Assembly (NCBI GenBank): GCA_963818445.1
Contig: CAWFSG010000017.1
Coordinates: forward strand, 380,647 to 444,646
DNA from: Prado023 sp963818445
GTDB lineage: Bacteria > Actinomycetota > Actinomycetes > S36-B12 > CAIYMF01
DNA: 64,000 bases
Direction: 5' to 3'
In this document: piece by piece, positions 27,429 through 35,414 of the stretch
Numbering within the stretch: the stretch's first letter is position 1
Layout: each line of letters opens with the position of its first letter
Translations under genes and position numbers: made by a program
Notes under the pieces: model-generated
The model's input: only the letters and a program-made list of their open reading frames with translations
Told to the model about the DNA's origin: nothing
The model's database searches: none

Positions 27429-28700
27429 CTAGTCCTCCTCGTCCGCGTCGTCGGGCTCGGAGTCCAGGTCGCGCCAGTCCTCGGGGAGCATGTGGTCGAT
27501 GACGTCATCGACGGTCACCGCCCCGAGCAGCCGGTCGAGCTCGTCGACCACGGGCAGCGCGACGAGGTTGTAGGTGGCGAAGTAGCGGGTGACCGTCGAC
27601 AGCGGCGCCTGCGGTCCGACCGGCTCGAACGAGGTGTCGATCACCGCCGACACCAGCTTCGACGGTGGCTCGCGCAGCAGGCGCTGGAAGTGCGCGACAC
27701 CGAGGAACTTCCCCGACGGTGTGTCCAGCGGCGGGCGGACCACGTACACCTGGGCGGCCAGCGAGGGGGAGACCTCGGGGCTGCGCACGCGGGCCAGGGC
27801 CTCGGCGACGGTCGCGTCGGGCAGCAGCATGATCGGCTCGGGGTTCATCATGCCGCCGGCGGTGAGCTCGCCGTAGGAGAGCAGCCGGCGCAGGTCCTCG
27901 GCCTCGTTGGGCTCCATCTCCTGCAGGAACTGTGCGGCCTGCTCGGGGGTGAGCTCGCTGAGCAGGTCGGCGGCGTCGTCGGGCTCCATGACCTCCAGGA
28001 CGTCGGCGGCGCGCTCGATGCCCAGGTCGGTGAGGATCTGGACCCGGTCGTCCTCGGGCAGCTCCTCGAGCACGTCGGCCAGGCGCTCGTCCTCCAGGTT
28101 GCGGGCCACCTCGAGGCGGCGCTTGTTCGGCAGGTCCTGCAGGACGTTGGCGAGGTCGGCCGCGCGCAGTGTGTCCATCATCGCCAGCAGGCTGTCCACG
28201 CCCTGCTCCTCCGCAGGGCCGTCGATCGTCAGACCGCCGACCTCGGACCACGGCAGCGTCGTGGCCCCGCCCCGGCGCCGGAACCCGCGCAGCACGCGCG
28301 CGACGTGCAGCCGGGTGACCCGCCAGTCGCGGTTGCGGTCCTGCTCGATCGCGGCGTCGACGATGGTCGCGGGCTGGCCGTCCGCGGTGATCGTCACCCG
28401 CCGGTCGAGGAGTTCGCCGATCACGAGGGTCTCGCCCGGGCGCTGCTGGAACCGGCGCAGGTCCAGGCGTGCGTTGACCACGACCTGGCCGGCGTCGATC
28501 GTGGTGACGCGCGTCATCGGCAGGAAGATCCGCCGGCGCTGCACCTCCATGACCAGGCCCAGGACCCGGGGCGGCTCGCGGTCATGGCGCAGCACCACCA
28601 CGAGGTCGCGCACCTTGCCCAGGGTGTCACCGGCCGGGTCGAACACTCCGATCCCGGACAGGTGCGACACGTAGACGCGCGCGCTGCTGCCAGCCGTCAC
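27429..28700 (-). CDS. MgtE N-terminal domain / CBS-domain protein without channel
   Basis: A 423-residue cytosolic protein: an N-terminal PRC-barrel-like pair (VYVSHLSGIGVFDPAGDTLG, LLDRRVTITADGQ), then the MgtE N superhelix of repeated LADVLEELPEDDRVQIL / AADLLSELTPEQAAQFL units, then two CBS domains (GGMMNPEPIMLLPDATVAEA and YNLVALPVVDELDRLLG). The magnesium-channel membrane domain of true MgtE is absent, as in Rv1232c. GTG at 28700 chosen because the homology starts there; the frame is open upstream. Translationally linked to the DUF1003 gene. Likely a magnesium or nucleotide sensor. Confidence 0.88.
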   Translation of the reverse strand: MTAGSSARVYVSHLSGIGVFDPAGDTLGKVRDLVVVLRHDREPPRVLGLVMEVQRRRIFLPMTRVTTIDAGQVVVNARLDLRRFQQRPGETLVIGELLDRRVTITADGQPATIVDAAIEQDRNRDWRVTRLHVARVLRGFRRRGGATTLPWSEVGGLTIDGPAEEQGVDSLLAMMDTLRAADLANVLQDLPNKRRLEVARNLEDERLADVLEELPEDDRVQILTDLGIERAADVLEVMEPDDAADLLSELTPEQAAQFLQEMEPNEAEDLRRLLSYGELTAGGMMNPEPIMLLPDATVAEALARVRSPEVSPSLAAQVYVVRPPLDTPSGKFLGVAHFQRLLREPPSKLVSAVIDTSFEPVGPQAPLSTVTRYFATYNLVALPVVDELDRLLGAVTVDDVIDHMLPEDWRDLDSEPDDADEED

Positions 28701-28773
28701 AGCGCTGAGGCTACTGCCGCATGCCGGTCCCAGCGGGCAGCGACGCACGTGGGCCCCTCACAGCCCCGAACGC

Positions 28774-28815
28774 TGTGAACGGAATCGACGATCGGATGGT
28801 CGGCTCTGTTCACAC
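28774..28815. repeat. Dispersed 43-bp palindrome, copy 1
   Basis: TGTGAAC ... GTTCACA arms with the shared core GGAATCGACGATCGGATGG. The right arm supplies the TGA stop of the DUF559-like gene. Two further copies, same orientation, are at 29785-29835 and 37213-37259. Confidence 0.8.
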
Positions 28816-29724
28816 GGATCCAGCGAGCACCCGCCCGAGAAGGGAGAAGAACGGATCAGGGTCGTGGCGCAGCTCCCACCCCGTGACGTGCAGGATCAGG
28901 GCGCCGGTCTCCGCGCTCAGGTCGTTCTGCCGGGTGAGGTCAGCCTGCCACTGGGCCACGTCCATGTGGGCGACTCCGTCGATCTCCACGATGACCAGAC
29001 GACCGCTCGGCGTGGTGAACTCCGCGTCGGTGCGCCGCCCCCGACCTCCGGCGCGCCGGCGCACCTGCATCCGGGGTTCGGGCAGCCCCCGCCGGCGGCA
29101 CTCGCGGCGGAAGTCCGCCTCGTGGGTGCTGGTCGCCCCCGACGCCACCTCGTCGAGGGTTTGGCGCATCTGGCCTGCCCACGCGAGGTTGGGCCGCGAT
29201 TCCAGCTCGCGGCGCATCTGCTCCACCGTTGCCAGACGTTGCTGCGCCGTGCTGGCGAGGAGGAAGAGCCGCTCCCGGGCACTTCGCGCCCAGGACCCCG
29301 CATCCACTGCGGCTCTGGCTGCCGTCGTCCTGGACGGTGCACCCCGACGTCGTGGCACATCGACGGTGGTGTGCACCCGGAGCCACAGAGGCGTCGGAAT
29401 CCGTCGCGATCGGTGGCCGCGGGCGACGACGACGTCGACGTACCCGTTCGAGTCGCCGGCCCATCCCGCCTCAATGAGGGCGCTGCACCCCGCGAGGGCG
29501 GCATCGGGCCCAGCCTCGAGGACTCCCGCGACGCGCATCTGCGCCTCGCTGATGTCGCCATCTGCGGCGAGGAACGTGTGGGCCGTCACCTGCTGCCACC
29601 CGGTCCGGCACGCCCAGCGCAGCTGCCGCGAGGTCAGCCCCACCGACGCCGCCTGCCACGAAGCGATCACTGAGCGCTGCTGAATCAACAGCTGGCGTGA
29701 CTCCGGCGTCAGGTTGGGCCCCAC
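28810..29724 (-). CDS. AbiEi-type / DUF559 nuclease-like protein
   Basis: About 304 residues. The N-terminal part (SVGLTSRQLRWACRTGWQQV, TFLAADGDISEAQMRVAGVL) is the winged-helix domain seen in type IV antitoxins of the AbiEi class; the C-terminal part has a DUF559/restriction-endonuclease-like core: HEADFRRECRRRGLPEPRMQ, RTDAEFTTPSGRLVIVEIDG with D-x-E-x-D geometry, and LILHVTGWELRHDPDPF. No AbiEii-type toxin is beside it. Start taken as GTG 29724, uncertain. The gene lies exactly between two direct copies of a palindromic repeat, one providing its stop codon, which suggests it moved as a unit. A similar gene is at 43709-44656. Confidence 0.75.
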   Translation of the reverse strand: MGPNLTPESRQLLIQQRSVIASWQAASVGLTSRQLRWACRTGWQQVTAHTFLAADGDISEAQMRVAGVLEAGPDAALAGCSALIEAGWAGDSNGYVDVVVARGHRSRRIPTPLWLRVHTTVDVPRRRGAPSRTTAARAAVDAGSWARSARERLFLLASTAQQRLATVEQMRRELESRPNLAWAGQMRQTLDEVASGATSTHEADFRRECRRRGLPEPRMQVRRRAGGRGRRTDAEFTTPSGRLVIVEIDGVAHMDVAQWQADLTRQNDLSAETGALILHVTGWELRHDPDPFFSLLGRVLAGSV

Positions 29725-29784
29725 GCCCAGAGCATCCGTGATCCCGCTTCTGACGCCAAGCGGTCGTCCACAGGGACGCCCCTG

Positions 29785-29835
29785 ATCGGTGTGAACGGAA
29801 TCGACGATCGGATGGTCGTTCTCGTTCACACCGAT
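29785..29835. repeat. Dispersed 43-bp palindrome, copy 2
   Basis: ATCGGTGTGAACG (29785-29797) and CGTTCACACCGAT (29823-29835) are perfect 13-base inverted arms; the core GGAATCGACGATCGGATGG is shared with copy 1. It lies between the divergent starts of the DUF559-like and EamA genes. Confidence 0.85.
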
Positions 29836-29859
29836 TGCGGATGCCCTACTGTCGCGCTT

Positions 29860-30783
29860 GTGAGCAGTGCCCCGGCGACCCTGTCCCGGCCTCCGGGCAC
29901 GGACATCGCGCTGCTGGCGGTGGCCGTCATCGCGATCTCCACGTCCGGTCCGCTCATCGCCGCGTGCACCGCACCGGCCCTGGCGATCGCGTTCTGGCGC
30001 ACGGCCCTGGGCTCGGGGATCACCTCCGTGTGGGTGGCGTTCCGGCACCGGGCGGAGGTGCGCGAGCTGGACCGGGCGCAGTGGCGGCTGATGGCGCTGT
30101 CGGGGGTCCTGCTCGGCGCGCACTTCGCCACGTGGGTGCCCAGCCTGCGGTTCACGACGGTGGCGTCCTCGACGGCGCTGGTGGCCACCCAGCCGGTGTG
30201 GGCGGCGCTGATCGCGCACCGGCGTGGGGTGGCGATCACCCGGATCGCCTGGATCGGCATCGCCCTGGCGCTGCTCGGGGCGCTGGTGCTCACGGGCGTC
30301 GACTTCGCGCTGACGCCCCGCGCCCTGTTCGGTGACGCCCTGGCCCTGGCCGGTGCCGTGCTGGCGGCCCTGTACGTGACGGTGGGGGAGAAGGTCCGGG
30401 CGACCACGTCCAACCCGACGTACACGATGATCTGCTACGCGGTGGCGGCCATGGGGCTGTTGCTGCTCGTGCTGCTCGGTGGTGTCCCGCTCGTGGGGTT
30501 CTCGCTGCGCGACTGGCTGCTGATCCTCGCCGTCACCCTCGGCGCCCAGCTGCTGGGGCACTCGGTGGTGAACAAGGTGCTGGCCACCACGTCGGCGACC
30601 ATCGTCTCGCTGGCGATCCTGCTGGAGATGCCCGGCTCCACCGCGATCGCCGCGGCCTGGTTGGGCCAGGTCCCCCCGCCGGCGATCATCCCGGCGGTGG
30701 TGCTGATGTTCGCCGGGATCGCGATGGTCATCAGCACCACGACCCGACCCAACGACGCCCCCAGCGAGACCCCACCCGCCTGA
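29860..30783 (+). CDS. EamA/DMT family transporter
   Basis: A 307-residue drug/metabolite-transporter superfamily permease with ten spans arranged as two EamA repeats (first from IALLAVAVIAISTSGPLIAA, second from GDALALAGAVLAALYVTVG). Internal positive loops FRHRAEV and AHRRGV fit the family topology. Exports small metabolites; substrate unknown. GTG at 29860 chosen; the open frame upstream is only the translated palindrome. Converges on the CoA lyase genes. Confidence 0.88.
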   Translation: MSSAPATLSRPPGTDIALLAVAVIAISTSGPLIAACTAPALAIAFWRTALGSGITSVWVAFRHRAEVRELDRAQWRLMALSGVLLGAHFATWVPSLRFTTVASSTALVATQPVWAALIAHRRGVAITRIAWIGIALALLGALVLTGVDFALTPRALFGDALALAGAVLAALYVTVGEKVRATTSNPTYTMICYAVAAMGLLLLVLLGGVPLVGFSLRDWLLILAVTLGAQLLGHSVVNKVLATTSATIVSLAILLEMPGSTAIAAAWLGQVPPPAIIPAVVLMFAGIAMVISTTTRPNDAPSETPPA

Positions 30784-30815
30784 GGCGCGTCGTCAACCAT
30801 GGGGTGAGTGGGTCG

Positions 30816-31682
30816 TCAGGCCTCCAGGGCCTCGATCGCCTCGTGGATCGCCAGCGTGCGCTCGGCGGAGGCGACGTGCAGGTTCTCGATCATCCGGCCG
30901 TTGTAGGTGACCACGCCCGACCCGCGCCCGGCCTCCCACGCGGCCAGGATCCCGCGGGCGTCCTCGACGGCCTTCGCCGACGGGGCGAACGCCTCGTTGG
31001 CCGGCTCGACCTGACCGGGGTGGATCAGTGTCTTGCCGTCGAAGCCCATCTCCCGGCCCTGGGCGCACTCGGCGGCGAACCCCTCGGCGTTCTTCACGTC
31101 GTTGTAGACGCCGTCGATGATGACCTTGCCCGTGGCGCGGGCGGCGAGCAGCGCGAGCCCGAGGCCGGTCAGCAGCGGCTGGCGCCCGGGGACGTGCTCG
31201 GCGTACAGCTCCTTGGCCAGGTCGTTGGTGCCCATGACCAGCACCGACAGCCGGTCGGAGGCCGCGGCGATCGCCCGCGCGTCCAGCATCGCGACCGGCG
31301 TCTCGACCATCGCCCACAGCGTCGTGCGCTCGGGCGCCCCGTGCTTCTCCATGGCGGCGACGAGCGCGCGGACGGCGTCGGCGGAGTCCACCTTCGGCAC
31401 CACGATCGCGTCCGGCCCGGCGGCGCACGCCGCGGCCATGTCCGCCTCGTGCCACTCGGTGTCGGCCCCGTTGATCCGGATGGTCAGCTCGCGCCGGCCG
31501 TACTCACCGGACTGCACCGCGGCGCACGCGGCTTCGCGCGCGGCCGGCTTGGCGTCGGGTGCGACGGCGTCCTCGAGGTCGAGGATCAGCCCGTCGCAGG
31601 GGATCGTCTTGGCCTTCTCCAGCGCGCGCTCGTTCGACGAGGGCATGTAGAGGACCGAGCGGCGCGGCCGGAACGTGCTCAT
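30816..31682 (-). CDS. HpcH/HpaI (CitE-like) CoA ester lyase
   Basis: A 288-residue TIM-barrel lyase of the CitE/malyl-CoA family: RRSVLYMPSSNERALEKA at the N-terminus (CoA-binding), LILDLEDAVAPDAKP with metal-ligand Glu/Asp, TIRINGADTEWHEAD, VVPKVDSADAVRAL, MVETPVAMLDARAI and GFDGKTLIHPGQVEPAN. Candidates are malyl-CoA/methylmalyl-CoA lyase or a malyl-CoA thioesterase. Start ATG overlaps the stop of the upstream lyase (ATGA), so the two are one operon. Confidence 0.88.
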   Translation of the reverse strand: MSTFRPRRSVLYMPSSNERALEKAKTIPCDGLILDLEDAVAPDAKPAAREAACAAVQSGEYGRRELTIRINGADTEWHEADMAAACAAGPDAIVVPKVDSADAVRALVAAMEKHGAPERTTLWAMVETPVAMLDARAIAAASDRLSVLVMGTNDLAKELYAEHVPGRQPLLTGLGLALLAARATGKVIIDGVYNDVKNAEGFAAECAQGREMGFDGKTLIHPGQVEPANEAFAPSAKAVEDARGILAAWEAGRGSGVVTYNGRMIENLHVASAERTLAIHEAIEALEA

Positions 31683-32752
31683 GGCGACACCTCGATCGCG
31701 TCGTAGGCGGCGCGCAACTCGGGGTCGATCTCCGCGAGCTGCTCGGCGAGCTTCACCATCACCAGGCACTGCTTCAGCGAGGCGTCGTCCTCCATCTTGC
31801 CGTCGAGCATCACCGCACCCGTCCCGTCGCCCATCGCCTCGACCACGCGGCGTGCGTGCGTGATGTCGGCCACGCTCGGGGCGAACACCCGGTTGGCGAT
31901 CGCGATCTGCTTCGGGTGCAGCGTCCAGGTGCCCACGCAGCCGAGCAGGAACGCGTTGCGGAACTGGTCCTCGCAGGCCACCACGTCGGTGATGTCGCCG
32001 AACGGGCCGTAGTACGGGTAGATGCCGTACGCCGCGCACGCGTCGACCATCCGCGCGATCGTGTAGTGCCAGAGGTCCTGCTGGAAGATCGCCCGCGGAC
32101 CCTCGATGTCGCCGTCAACGGCGTCGGCCCGGACCAGGTAGCCCGGGTGCCCGCCGCCCACGCGCGTGGTCTTCATCCGCCGGTCGGCGGCCAGGTCGGC
32201 CGGGCCCAGGGACAGGCCCTGCATCCGCGGTGACGCCCCGCAGATCTCCTCGACGCTCGCGACCCCGCGCGCGGTCTCGAGGATCGCGTGGATCAGGATC
32301 GGGCGGGTCAGCCCGGCCTTCGCCTCGAGCTGGGCCAGCAGCCGGTCGACGTAGTGGATGTCCTCGGCGCCCTGCACCTTCGGCACCATGATCACGTCGA
32401 GCTTGTGCCCGATGGCGGGCACGAGCCGGGTCAGGTCGTCGAGCACCCACGGGCTGTCCAGGGAGTTGATCCGCGTCCACAGCTGGGTCGGGCCGAAGTC
32501 GGTCTCCTGCGCGATGCGCACCAGGCCCTCGCGGGCGTCGAGCTTCTTGTCGGCCTTGACGGCGTCCTCGAGGTTGCCGAGCAGGACGTCGACGGTGCCC
32601 ACCATCGCCGGCACCTTGGCGGCCATCTTCTCGTTGCTCGGGTCGAAGAAGTGGATCGCGCGCGAGGGGCGCGCCGGGATCTCGGTCAGTGGCGTCGGGG
32701 CGCCGACGGCCAGCGGTCGGAAGAAGTCCCTGGGGCTCTTGGTTGTGGGCAT
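31679..32752 (-). CDS. CitE-like malyl-CoA / methylmalyl-CoA lyase
   Basis: A 357-residue CoA ester lyase, longer than its neighbour, with FFRPLAVGAPTPLTEIPARP, VGTVDVLLGNLEDAV, LWTRINSLDSPWV, VIMVPKVQGAEDIHYVDRLL, IHAILETARGVASVEEI, MQGLSLGPADLAADRRM and VGTWTLHPKQIAIANRVF. The pattern fits the L-malyl-CoA/beta-methylmalyl-CoA lyase used with an acyl-CoA dehydrogenase in the ethylmalonyl-CoA pathway, but crotonyl-CoA carboxylase is not in the window. ATG at 32752. First gene of a two-gene operon. Confidence 0.85.
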   Translation of the reverse strand: MPTTKSPRDFFRPLAVGAPTPLTEIPARPSRAIHFFDPSNEKMAAKVPAMVGTVDVLLGNLEDAVKADKKLDAREGLVRIAQETDFGPTQLWTRINSLDSPWVLDDLTRLVPAIGHKLDVIMVPKVQGAEDIHYVDRLLAQLEAKAGLTRPILIHAILETARGVASVEEICGASPRMQGLSLGPADLAADRRMKTTRVGGGHPGYLVRADAVDGDIEGPRAIFQQDLWHYTIARMVDACAAYGIYPYYGPFGDITDVVACEDQFRNAFLLGCVGTWTLHPKQIAIANRVFAPSVADITHARRVVEAMGDGTGAVMLDGKMEDDASLKQCLVMVKLAEQLAEIDPELRAAYDAIEVSP

Positions 32753-32811
32753 ACTCGGACGTTAGCAAGCGCCGATCCCACGGCGTTTCCGGGGTGGCCG
32801 ATGGGGCGGGA

Positions 32812-33759
32812 TCAGGCGTCGTTCCAGTGGTCCTCGTCGGGGATCGCCACGCCGCCCGGGGGCTGGTCGTCCCACGCCCGCGGGTCCTCGATGGGTTCCA
32901 GATGCGTGGTGATGACGGTGTCGGGCAGGACGTGGCGGATCTCCTCCTCGACCGTCTCCAGGAGGTCGTGCCCCTGGTCCACGGTCCACGCCCCGGGGAC
33001 GAGCACGTGCATCGAGACGAATCGCTGGCGCCCGGACTCCCGGGTCTGCAGCGCGTGGAACCGCACCTTCTCGGTCTGGTGGCGCTGGAGGACTTCGACG
33101 ATCAGGGCGTTCTCGTCCTCGGGCAGGGAGGCGTCGAGCAGGCCCATCGCGGAGCTGCCGATCAGCTTCAGGCCCGCGAACACGATGTTCAGCGCGACGG
33201 CCATGGCGATCAGCGGGTCCAGGCGCAGCCAGCCGGTCGCGCCGACCAGCAGCACGGCCACGATGACCCCGCCGGAGGTCCACACGTCGGTCATGAGGTG
33301 CTTGGAGTCCGCCTGCAGCACGATCGAGCGGTGCTTGAGCCCGGCGCGCATGAGGATGGTGGCGACGACGAAGTTCAGCACCGTGGCGATGCCCGAGACC
33401 ACCAGGCCGACGCCGAGGTCCTCCAGCGGCTGGGGATCGAGGAAGCGGGGGATGGCGGTGAACATGATCAGCCCCGCGGCGATCAGGATCATCAGGCCCT
33501 CGAACAGGGCCGAGAAGTACTCCGCCTTGCTCAGGCCGAAGTGGTGCCGCTCATCCCCGGGCCGCGCGGCGGCCTTCAGGGCCACCAGCGCGACGACGGC
33601 GGCGACGATGTTGACCGTGGACTCGAGTGCATCGGAGAGCAGGCCCACCGAGTCGGTGAGGAAGTAGGCGTACAGCTTGAGGCCGAACACCACGATCCCG
33701 GTTCCGATCGACAACCACGCGAACCGGGAGAGATCCTCCTGACCATCATGCACGGGCAC
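32812..33759 (-). CDS. Cation diffusion facilitator family transporter
   Basis: A 315-residue proton/divalent-metal antiporter (zinc, iron or manganese efflux). Six spans; the intramembrane metal site is formed by SDALES in span 2 (D-x3-E-like) and HLMTDV in span 5 (H-x3-D), a slight variant of the HD-DD pattern. The C-terminal cytosolic domain (MGLLDASLPEDENALIVEVL, MHVLVPGAWTVDQGHDLLE) is the metallochaperone-like dimerisation fold. GTG start at 33759. Divergent from the acyl-CoA dehydrogenase gene. Confidence 0.9.
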   Translation of the reverse strand: MPVHDGQEDLSRFAWLSIGTGIVVFGLKLYAYFLTDSVGLLSDALESTVNIVAAVVALVALKAAARPGDERHHFGLSKAEYFSALFEGLMILIAAGLIMFTAIPRFLDPQPLEDLGVGLVVSGIATVLNFVVATILMRAGLKHRSIVLQADSKHLMTDVWTSGGVIVAVLLVGATGWLRLDPLIAMAVALNIVFAGLKLIGSSAMGLLDASLPEDENALIVEVLQRHQTEKVRFHALQTRESGRQRFVSMHVLVPGAWTVDQGHDLLETVEEEIRHVLPDTVITTHLEPIEDPRAWDDQPPGGVAIPDEDHWNDA

Positions 33760-33917
33760 ATCCTGTCACTGTGGGCGCGGCGCACTCGTGGTGACACGGG
33801 GCTGCCGATCAGGGGCGCGGCCGCACCCCCTGCGCGCCAGTGGCCCCGGCGTGCGGATCGCCCATGGCGCGGGGGATACTGGCCGGTAACAAAGCACCCG
33901 TCGATCGAGGAGGAACC

Positions 33918-35123
33918 ATGCCACGCCTGGCGCAGACTGAGGGCCTGACCGAGGTGCAGGAGGAGATCCTCGCCGCGGTGCGGGAGTTCGTGGACAACGA
34001 GATCATCCCCGTCGCCCAGGATCTCGAGCACGCGGACGAGTACCCGACCGCGATCGTCGAGGGCATGAAGGAGATGGGGATCTTCGGCCTGATGATCCCC
34101 GAGGAGTACGGCGGCCTGGGCGAGTCGATGCTGACCTACGCCCTGTGCGTCGAGGAGATCGCGCGCGGCTGGATGAGCGTCAGCGGCGTCGTCAACACCC
34201 ACTTCATCGTCGCGTACATGATCATGCAGCACGGCACCGACGAGCAGAAGGCCAAGTACCTGCCGCGGATGGCCACCGGCGAGGTGCGCGGGGCGTTCTC
34301 GATGTCCGAGCCGCACTGCGGGTCCGACGTCGCGGCGATCACCTCGAAGGCCGTGCCGAACGCGGACGGCGGCTACACGCTCACCGGCCAGAAGATGTGG
34401 CTGACCAACGGCGGCTCGTCCACCCTCGTCGCGGTCCTGGTCCGCACCGACACCGACGCCGACGAGGGCGCGAGCGTCTACAAGAAGATGTCGACGTTCC
34501 TCATCGAGAAGCCGGCCGGCTTCGGCGAGGTCCTGCCCGGGCTGACCATCCCGGGCAAGATCAACAAGATGGGCTACAAGGGCGTGGACACCACCGAGCT
34601 GATCATGGACGAGTTCCAGCTCGGCGCCGACGACCTGCTCGGCGGGACCCCCGGCAAGGGCTTCTACCAGATGATGGACGGCGTCGAGGTGGGCCGCGTG
34701 AACGTGGCCGCGCGCGCGTGCGGGCTGTCGGCGCGGGCGTTCGAGCTGGGCGTCGAGTACGCCCAGCAGCGCCACACGTTCGGCAAGGCCATCGCCGAGC
34801 ACCAGGCCGTGTCGTTCCGGCTGGCCGACATGGCCGTCAAGGTCGAGGCCGCCCACCAGATGATGGTGCGCGCCGCACGCAAGAAGGACTCCGGCGAGCG
34901 CAACGACCTCGAGGCGGGCATGGCCAAGTACCTGGCCTCGGAGTACTGCAAGGAGGTCGTCGAGGACTCGTTCCGGATCCACGGCGGCTACGGCTACGCC
35001 AAGGAGTACGAGATCGAGCGGCTCTACCGCGAGGCCCCGATGCTGCTCATCGGCGAGGGCACGGCCGACATCCAGCGGATGATCATCGCCCGCCGAGTCC
35101 TGGAGGACTACAAGCTGCGCTGA
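33918..35123 (+). CDS. Acyl-CoA dehydrogenase family protein
   Basis: A 401-residue FAD enzyme oxidising an acyl-CoA thioester. Domains: helical N-terminus (EEILAAVREFVDNEIIPVAQ), FAD-binding AFSMSEPHCGSDVAAITSKA, middle beta domain GQKMWLTNGGSSTLVAVLVR, and C-terminal helices with AEHQAVSFRLADMAVKVEAA and IHGGYGYAKEYEIERLYREA, followed by GTADIQRMIIARR. The catalytic-base region matches short/branched-chain and methylsuccinyl-CoA dehydrogenases. ATG preceded by GAGGAGGAA. Neighbouring CitE-like lyases make a link to the ethylmalonyl-CoA route plausible. Confidence 0.9.
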   Translation: MPRLAQTEGLTEVQEEILAAVREFVDNEIIPVAQDLEHADEYPTAIVEGMKEMGIFGLMIPEEYGGLGESMLTYALCVEEIARGWMSVSGVVNTHFIVAYMIMQHGTDEQKAKYLPRMATGEVRGAFSMSEPHCGSDVAAITSKAVPNADGGYTLTGQKMWLTNGGSSTLVAVLVRTDTDADEGASVYKKMSTFLIEKPAGFGEVLPGLTIPGKINKMGYKGVDTTELIMDEFQLGADDLLGGTPGKGFYQMMDGVEVGRVNVAARACGLSARAFELGVEYAQQRHTFGKAIAEHQAVSFRLADMAVKVEAAHQMMVRAARKKDSGERNDLEAGMAKYLASEYCKEVVEDSFRIHGGYGYAKEYEIERLYREAPMLLIGEGTADIQRMIIARRVLEDYKLR

Positions 35124-35168
35124 ACGGCGCGCCGCCGGTGGGCGCCCAGCCCGCGGCCGAGCGATTGT

Positions 35169-35207
35169 GCTGACGATTCCGACGTTCTCAGCGTCCGAAT
35201 CGTCAGC
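35169..35207 (+). terminator. Hairpin after the acyl-CoA dehydrogenase gene
   Basis: GCTGACGATTCCGACG and CGTCCGAATCGTCAGC form a 16-base stem with one mismatch and a 7-base loop, 46 bases past the stop. No T-run follows. Probably a terminator; it may also be part of the structured leader of the next gene. Confidence 0.6.
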
Positions 35208-35226
35208 AGAATCAGCGGTTGCCAGT

Positions 35227-35314
35227 GGCCGGGCACTCTGTATCCGGCAGAGCCCGGCACCTGCCGTTCGAGGGCAGTTCCCATAGCCTCTCCCGTCTGG
35301 TGCCGGGCTCTGCC
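35227..35314 (+). promoter_or_regulatory. Mutually exclusive hairpins upstream of the DUF2332 gene
   Basis: Three segments: A GGCCGGGCACTCTG (35227-35240), B GGCAGAGCCCGGCACC (35246-35261), C GGTGCCGGGCTCTGCC (35299-35314). B and C are perfect 16-base inverted repeats with a 37-base loop; A pairs with the inner part of B (7-base loop, 2-base bulge). A:B and B:C cannot coexist, the logic of an attenuator or riboswitch. It lies about 100 bases before the DUF2332 start. Confidence 0.45.
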
Positions 35315-35414
35315 TTGCTCCTGATCGGGGAACATCCCGCGCAACGAATCCGATCGTGGGGCATCATTCCCCGGGGCACGCACCGGGTGGTGCCGTAGCG
35401 GAGGGGATGCACGG

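Noticed and set aside
24167..28778. Two plus-strand open frames of 760-850 codons
   Set aside because: They mirror glgP and the MgtE/CBS gene on the other strand, with His/Arg/Gly-rich composition and no domain.
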